Source: Candidatus Eiseniibacteriota bacterium (GTDB lineage: Bacteria; Joyebacterota; Joyebacteria; Joyebacterales; Joyebacteraceae). Taken from it: 6,133 bases of DNA. Below are positions 4,879 through 6,133 of the stretch, piece after piece. The translations under genes and the position numbers were made by a program. The stretch's first letter is position 1. Each line of letters begins with the position of its first letter. Where the stretch lies: positions 1 to 6,133 of the forward strand of contig DAOWCM010000136.1 in NCBI GenBank assembly GCA_030639555.1. The letters are read 5' to 3'. Under the pieces are notes generated by a model that saw nothing but the letters and a program-made list of their open reading frames with translations, ran no database searches and was not told where the DNA came from.

Positions 4879-5856
4879 ATGACCCCGACGAGAACTACGG
4901 TCATATTCTCAGCAGTGGCGCTCGCTCTGCTGGCCGGATGTGCCGGAGAGATACAGGAGGATCCGATGTTGGCGGACAAGATGGCGAAGGCCGACGAGGT
5001 TTTCAAGAGCAGGCAGTACGAGGAAGCGGGCGTCCTCTTCGAGGAGATAGCGGGAGAGGCCGCGGGCGACAACTCGGCGTTCGTGGAAGCCGCGTCCATG
5101 CGGGCGAGAAGCTACCTTATAGCGGAGAAGAAGGACGAGGGCAGGGAGTGGCTGGCCCGCGCGGCGGCAAAGGCCGCGGAGTCGGATCCTCTCGGCTGGT
5201 CGCGCTACCTCGGCGTGCGCGGGCGCTTTGAGTGGAAGGACGGTGACAACGAGACCGCGACGAGTACGTTCCGCGAGATGTTCGACTACTGCGGCGAGAA
5301 AGAACTCTGGGAGCGCGCGGTCGATGCAGCGCATATGATCGCTATCACCGGCGACCAGAGGCAGAAGTTCGACTGGTCGCTCAAGGGCATCGAGATGGCA
5401 GAGAGGGGCGGGATGGACGGATGGCTCGGCCCGCTCTGGAACAACCTCGGGTGGAACTACTGCGACGACGAGCGCTACGGTGAAGCCTACGACGCCCTGA
5501 TCAAAGCACGGGAGTATCACTACAAGGGCGAGGGAGAGCTGCCGAAGCTCATCGCCGACTACTCGGTGGCCCACGGCATGATGAAGCAGAACCGGCTCCA
5601 CGAGGCGGAAGCGGCGATGCTCAAGGTGCTCGAGTGGGCCACGAGGCTTGATGCGGGCGGAGCATCCGAAGCCGTCGAGTGGATGGGTTTCGCCAGATGG
5701 GACCTGGGCGAGATGGCGATGGAGCTGGGTAACAAGGCCGCCGGGATCGGAATGCTCAAGCAGGCCCTGAGCGAGATAGAGAAGTCGGGCATGCCCAATT
5801 GGGATCCCGATCAGTGGAAGCAGAAGCAAGCCCGCGTGGCGGGGCTGGAAGCATGA
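4879..5856 (+). CDS. TPR-containing lipoprotein
   Basis: This encodes 325 residues. A lipoprotein signal peptide is clear: a short N-region, a hydrophobic core, then LLAG-Cys21, the lipobox cysteine that would be acylated after cleavage. Ala at +2 with no Asp suggests transit to the outer membrane, if the host has one. The mature part is helical and fits irregular TPR-like repeats: ADEVFKSRQYEEAGVLFEEI (38-57), ARSYLIAEKKDEGREWLARA (76-95), WNNLGWNYCDDERYGEAYDA (187-206), HGMMKQNRLHEAEAAMLKVL (232-251) and ARWDLGEMAMELGNKAAGIG (272-291). Such lipoproteins usually serve as scaffolds for envelope complexes; no partner can be named. The ATG is 1 nt after the zinc-ribbon stop, and the TGA overlaps the next gene's ATG (ATGA), so it sits in the middle of a compact operon. 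The start fixes the signal peptide. The lipoprotein call is strong; the function is unknown. Confidence 0.86.
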   Translation: MTPTRTTVIFSAVALALLAGCAGEIQEDPMLADKMAKADEVFKSRQYEEAGVLFEEIAGEAAGDNSAFVEAASMRARSYLIAEKKDEGREWLARAAAKAAESDPLGWSRYLGVRGRFEWKDGDNETATSTFREMFDYCGEKELWERAVDAAHMIAITGDQRQKFDWSLKGIEMAERGGMDGWLGPLWNNLGWNYCDDERYGEAYDALIKAREYHYKGEGELPKLIADYSVAHGMMKQNRLHEAEAAMLKVLEWATRLDAGGASEAVEWMGFARWDLGEMAMELGNKAAGIGMLKQALSEIEKSGMPNWDPDQWKQKQARVAGLEA

Positions 5857-6133
5857 CACCGACGGGTGGACCACGCGGAGAGGGGGGATCGGAGAAGCTG
5901 AGGGATGCGCGCGGCGCGGTCGGAGCGCGCGGGCTCGGTGAGAGATCCGGCGCGTCGGGGTTCGTTCGACACTGGCGCCTTGACCCTGACGTTGCCTTCC
6001 TGAATCACGGGTCGTTCGGCGCGTGCCGAGACCGCGACCTTCGTAGGAGTGGACCCCGACGACCTCGTCTTCGTTCCGAATGCCACGACCGGCGTCAACA
6101 CCATCCTCCGCTCGCTCAGTTTCGAGGCGGGAG
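5853..6133 (+). pseudogene. class V aminotransferase, isopenicillin-N-epimerase-like; internal deletion and frameshift, partial
   Basis: The ATG at 5853 overlaps the preceding TGA (ATGA). After a variable 36-residue head, the frame reads HWRLDPDVAFLNHGSFGAC, the N-terminal signature of PLP-dependent class V aminotransferases of the isopenicillin-N epimerase/cysteine-desulfurase-like group. From about 6022 the homology continues in a different frame as ETATFVGVDPDDLVFVP, then NATTGVNTILRSL up to the window edge. In this family the two motifs are normally separated by roughly 40-50 residues; here they almost touch. So there is a deletion of perhaps 100-150 bp that also shifts frame. The original frame stays open to the window edge but encodes Arg-rich sequence unlike the family. 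The PLP lysine would lie beyond the window. This could be a real disruption or an assembly error. The family assignment from both motifs is confident; the disruption is seen directly relative to the expected family layout. Confidence 0.7.

Noticed and set aside
4909..5874. 321-codon antisense ORF opposite the lipoprotein
   Set aside because: Leu/Val/Arg-rich translation without motifs; the plus strand has a lipobox, TPR patterns and tight operon junctions.

Overview
This is a GC-rich bacterial window with six supportable genes and one broken gene. I think the source is an uncultured lineage near the FCB superphylum, such as Candidatus Eisenbacteria or Krumholzibacteriota. That placement is inference at low to moderate confidence. 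It rests on the Cys-rich secreted protein with a pre-peptidase C-terminal-like domain and a C-terminal W-x-x-I-K-x-x-Y-R tail, on the small acidic exported protein next to a TPR protein, and on AGGAGG ribosome binding sites with high-GC third codon positions. There is no rRNA, tRNA, CRISPR array or insertion sequence.

Left part (1-2728, minus strand, read right to left). An SGNH/GDSL-family membrane-anchored hydrolase (2728 to 1634, TTG start) is followed by a 203-bp gap. The gap holds a good sigma-70-type promoter (TTGACA, 17 bp, TATCCT) and a leader with a strong hairpin. That promoter should drive a two-gene unit: a 122-residue exported protein (1430 to 1062), then a TPR protein (from 1040 and off the left edge) of which eight consecutive 40-residue repeats are visible. 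The small exported protein beside a TPR protein is the most thought-provoking arrangement in the window.

Centre (2729-3336). This is a divergent intergenic region of about 600 bp. It holds a palindrome-rich part facing the hydrolase gene and a good plus-strand promoter (TTGACA, 17 bp, TAGACT) that gives a leader of about 190 nt.

Right part (3337-6133, plus strand). A secreted 353-residue protein with 18 cysteines, two beta-rich domains and a distinctive C-terminal tail ends at a clear rho-independent terminator (about 4426-4455). After a 230-bp gap comes a tightly packed unit: a 63-residue zinc-ribbon-like protein, a TPR lipoprotein starting 1 nt after its stop, and a class V aminotransferase (isopenicillin-N-epimerase-like) whose ATG overlaps the lipoprotein stop. 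The aminotransferase carries an apparent internal deletion plus frameshift at about 6021-6030, so it is a pseudogene, a strain-level deletion or an assembly error. The window ends inside it.

Most long antisense ORFs here are shadows caused by GC-rich third positions. The functional themes are cell-envelope or secreted proteins and TPR scaffolds. No complete pathway can be reconstructed.
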